Part shown: piece by piece, positions 61,471-64,000 of the stretch
Layout of the letters: the number at the start of each line of letters is the position of its first letter
How positions within the stretch are numbered: position 1 is the first letter of the stretch
The notes under the pieces: model-generated
Told to the model about the DNA's origin: nothing
The model's input: only the letters and a program-made list of their open reading frames with translations
Database searches by the model: none
Assembly: GCF_958298935.1 (NCBI RefSeq)
Contig: NC_084928.1
Coordinates: 14,787,501-14,851,500 of the forward strand
Direction of reading: 5' to 3'
Length of the DNA: 64,000 nt
Origin: Phragmites australis
Taxonomy: Eukaryota > Streptophyta > Magnoliopsida > Poales > Poaceae
Translations under genes and position numbers: made by a program

Positions 61471-63519
61471 GGGGTTTTTACTTACCCACCTACAAACGCT
61501 TTTGTTATAGTCTAAACTTGCAAATATCCTCTTGGAGCTATTCATCCTGTTGACCGTCACACGTTAAGACTAATAATAAAGGGAGACGAATGAATATAGA
61601 TGAACTATGTTAAGACTACATCCTAATCTATACTAATAGTGTGTTACATTGTGCTAAGCACCTTATTCTTAACTGGATTACTCACACGTTACAGGAATGA
61701 TAAAACAACACATAAATATGAGGAAGAACATCATTGTGCTGATAAAAATGATAAGTACGATGTTTAATGTAAGCTTAATGTCTTTCTTGGATGTGATGAT
61801 GTAATACACGGGGAGACAATATGATTTGTGACCTATTACAAGGGTTTTACTGGTGGAAATGGATTGAGATGGTGAGGGCAGCTTAGAATCCTAAGAGTGG
61901 AGGTGGAAATGATGTTGCAGTCGAGATGGAGTCTTTGGTGTGCGATGTGTCTCTTCAATGGCTTGATGTCCTTGATGTCTTCTTTATGACCCGTTGGATT
62001 AGGGTTTCACGTCACCTTTGAAAGGAATTTGTCATGGTCCCTTTCACAAAAGTAGGCCCATTTGATAAGATAATCCCATTGGACATAGGTACGGAAACGG
62101 TATGAACACCATAGACGACCGTACCACACTTAGAGTTGGCAATCGGGTATAACAAGTACGAGTAGTGCTCACTTATATCCATACCTGCAAATTTTTACCT
62201 GCCCATGAATGAAGAATGGACACCAAACCCGTCGTCCGCGAGTATACCCGCAGATACCATGACATCTAATTTTCAGTACTGCATTTTTTTAATCTCTAGC
62301 CAAACAAGCAGCAGTACAAATAGGCCACTACTAGTTCTTGCAGGTAGGCCACTACTAGACAACTAAAACAAATCGAATGTAATCTAACTTGTGCATGGCA
62401 ATGCATAGCAGAACTACAGAACCAACCAATTGAATTGCAGATATAGAGATCCGGGAAGAACAATCTACACAAACACCTCTGAAATTTTTGACAATATGCT
62501 CATCACATGACATCCAATTTTCTATAAGAACAAACAATCACATCAGCTACTGCATTCTTTATCCCTAGCCAAACGGATAATAGTGCAGGTAGGCCATGAC
62601 TAGTTCTTGCAGAAGGAAGAAAAGAAGCTAACAACATACCCAAACAATCACCGAGGCACTTGAGCGCGGAGGCGGCGATAGCAGGCAGGGATATGAGCTC
62701 AAAGGATCTATGTCGAGGTGGTGGATGACATATGGCAGTTGGAAGGCGCACTCTAGCGAATGGTGGATAGGCGACGGACGAGCGGCGTGGTGGTGGTCGG
62801 GCGGACAGTGGCAAATATGCAGCGCGGTGATGGATGGAGGCAAGAACGCAGGAGCGGGATGCCTGGTGGGTTCTCGGCTAGTGTATCCATGTGTGAGTGG
62901 CGGCAAAGGGGGGATGGGGGCTGGTGGGTTGAGATATTAGGCTTAAGGTAAGCTAGGCCCACCTATCATATATATATAGGTAAACGGGTTCTAGGGGTAT
63001 AGGTACGTCTTACCCATACTCGTATACCTATCAGGTAGTGTTTTGCTCCTATGAACATGCCCACATGTAGCAATTAAGGAACAAACCTGACCATATTAGG
63101 GTATTTACCCATAGGTAAACAGATAAAACTACCATCCCTAACCACACCCTTTTAACTTGCCAAAAACTCCAAGGGGTGCTAATGCGGTTGCCTTCCTTTT
63201 CATGAGCTCTTCACAACTGTATTTCTGGATTCGCGCATTTTACCTATTTTTCTGTGAAGTTAATACAAAAACACAAATCTTACACACTTGACAATTAATC
63301 AAGGGTTAGTCAAACAATAAGTAATCAAGATAATCATAAAAACAACGCCCGTCGCACTAGAGCGGAAGCGAGGCCATGCGATAGGTTGTGATGACACGCG
63401 GCTACCACGTGTGACGATCAAGGGGACAAATGGCTTCAAGGGGTAATTTGGAAACAATTAACACTTGCAAGTGTTAGACTGTAACAAAAATGCTTGTAGA
63501 TGGGTAAGTGAAAATCCCT
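61471..63519. mobile_element. TIR transposon interrupted by a hAT-like element
   Basis: Inverted repeats of about 100 bp: left 61471-61566 (GGGGTTTTTACTTACCCACC ... GACCGTCACACGTT) and right 63410-63519 (CCACGTGTGACGATCAAGG ... GGGTAAGTGAAAATCCCT). TACTTG occurs just outside both ends, suggesting an imperfect target duplication. Without the inner insertion the element is about 1 kb and noncoding. The superfamily is unclear; long TIRs favour a MULE. Confidence 0.65.
62131..63140. mobile_element. Non-autonomous hAT-like element nested in the TIR transposon
   Basis: Ends TAGAGTTGGCAAT and ACCATCCCTA (inverse TAGGGATGGT) are short hAT-type TIRs. The flanks ACCACACT (62123-62130) and ACCACACC (63141-63148) are an 8-bp duplication with one mismatch. 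Length 1010 bp. An internal segment is repeated in tandem: CATGACATC(T/C)AATTTTC ... ACTAGTTCTTGCAG at 62259-62342 and again at 62507-62611. No transposase frame. Confidence 0.72.
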
Positions 63520-63571
63520 TACTTGTGTAGCGAAAATGTCTCTATTAGGTCATGATTATGATTTTGGTGAT
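63520..63571. other. Short flank after the TIR element
   Basis: No feature recognised. Confidence 0.3.
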
Positions 63572-64000
63572 TGTAACACCCTGATTTTTAGATTTATCAA
63601 ATTTCTAAAAAATTTTAAGATTATTGAATAGCTTCACCAGTAGAATAGGTTTAACACCTATTTTCATAAACAATCGATCAATATAGGTTATTATTTTATG
63701 TACATTGCATGCTGAGTTTTGTTAGGAGGCAGGTAAATGCATTAGAGTTCTTTTTCCTTTTCTTTCTCTTTGGTGTTTTGAGTGAAAAAGATTTTGAAAA
63801 GTTTTTTACAAAACTCAGTAGTGAATAAGTTAAGGATCTTAATAATTGGAATTCAAAGTCTTTGAATTCAGTATCTATTAAATCCTTGATCATACCTGAT
63901 CATTCTCCAGGTCAATTCAAATCTTATCCAAATCCTTGTTTAAAGTCAATCTCTTCTCTTTCTCAAATTCTACACAAATCTAAATTCAAATTCCTTATCT
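63572..64000. repeat. Possible start of an LTR retrotransposon running off the window
   Basis: TGTAACACCCTGATTTTTAG at 63572 resembles the TGTAACACCC start of several grass LTRs. The rest is AT-rich with no coding frame. The other end lies outside the window, so this is a weak call. Confidence 0.3.

Overview
This is nuclear DNA of a grass (Poaceae). The host genes are intron-rich with plant GT-AG splice sites. Three plant gene families are recognisable: a TMEM245/AI-2E-like membrane protein, a C2-GRAM-VASt protein and a CONSTANS-like B-box/CCT protein. Between and inside them lie typical grass repeats: a MULE with a plant mobile domain, copia and gypsy LTR elements, L1-type LINEs, a hAT and Stowaway MITEs. 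The species cannot be fixed from the sequence alone.

Layout. 1-8000: decayed autonomous Mutator-like element on the minus strand (MuDR transposase with SWIM and zinc-knuckle, followed by a plant-mobile-domain gene). 8928-11484 (+): two-exon TMEM245-like gene. 14501-25156 (+): nine-exon C2-GRAM gene coding for 1034 aa. Two LINEs lie antisense in its introns 1 and 5; the one in intron 5 has an 18-bp target duplication. 25821-47682: a retrotransposon nest. An old short-LTR copia element is split by solo LTR A (28842-30285) and by a second LTR, B, of about 3.0 kb (30509-45424). LTR B is itself split by a young gypsy (CRM-like) composite at 33248-45149. 47780-49888: foldback-type MULE derivative with arms of about 0.7 kb and a 9-bp target duplication. 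50829-55824 (-): CONSTANS-like gene coding for 406 aa, with a probable 5'UTR exon near 57.94-58.1 kb. 56680-64000: intergenic DNA with two Stowaway MITEs, a hAT-like insertion inside a TIR element, and a possible LTR start at the window end.

The most unusual structure is the gypsy composite. It has three nearly identical LTRs in the same orientation and one intact polyprotein gene (38107-43086, -). A second leader-gag-protease segment (34229-37474, +) lies in the OPPOSITE orientation to everything else. The whole is bounded by a single 5-bp duplication (GTAGG). A tRNA-complementary primer site abuts the middle LTR, and filler DNA copied from the LTR sits at a junction. Together these suggest a reverse-transcription or recombination rearrangement that moved as one unit. 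The result is an inverted repeat of about 3.2 kb that could produce hairpin RNA against its own family.

The three host genes show no sign of working together; they are ordinary independent plant genes. The remaining sequence records layered insertion: target-site duplications can be read at six insertions, and their nesting gives the order of events.
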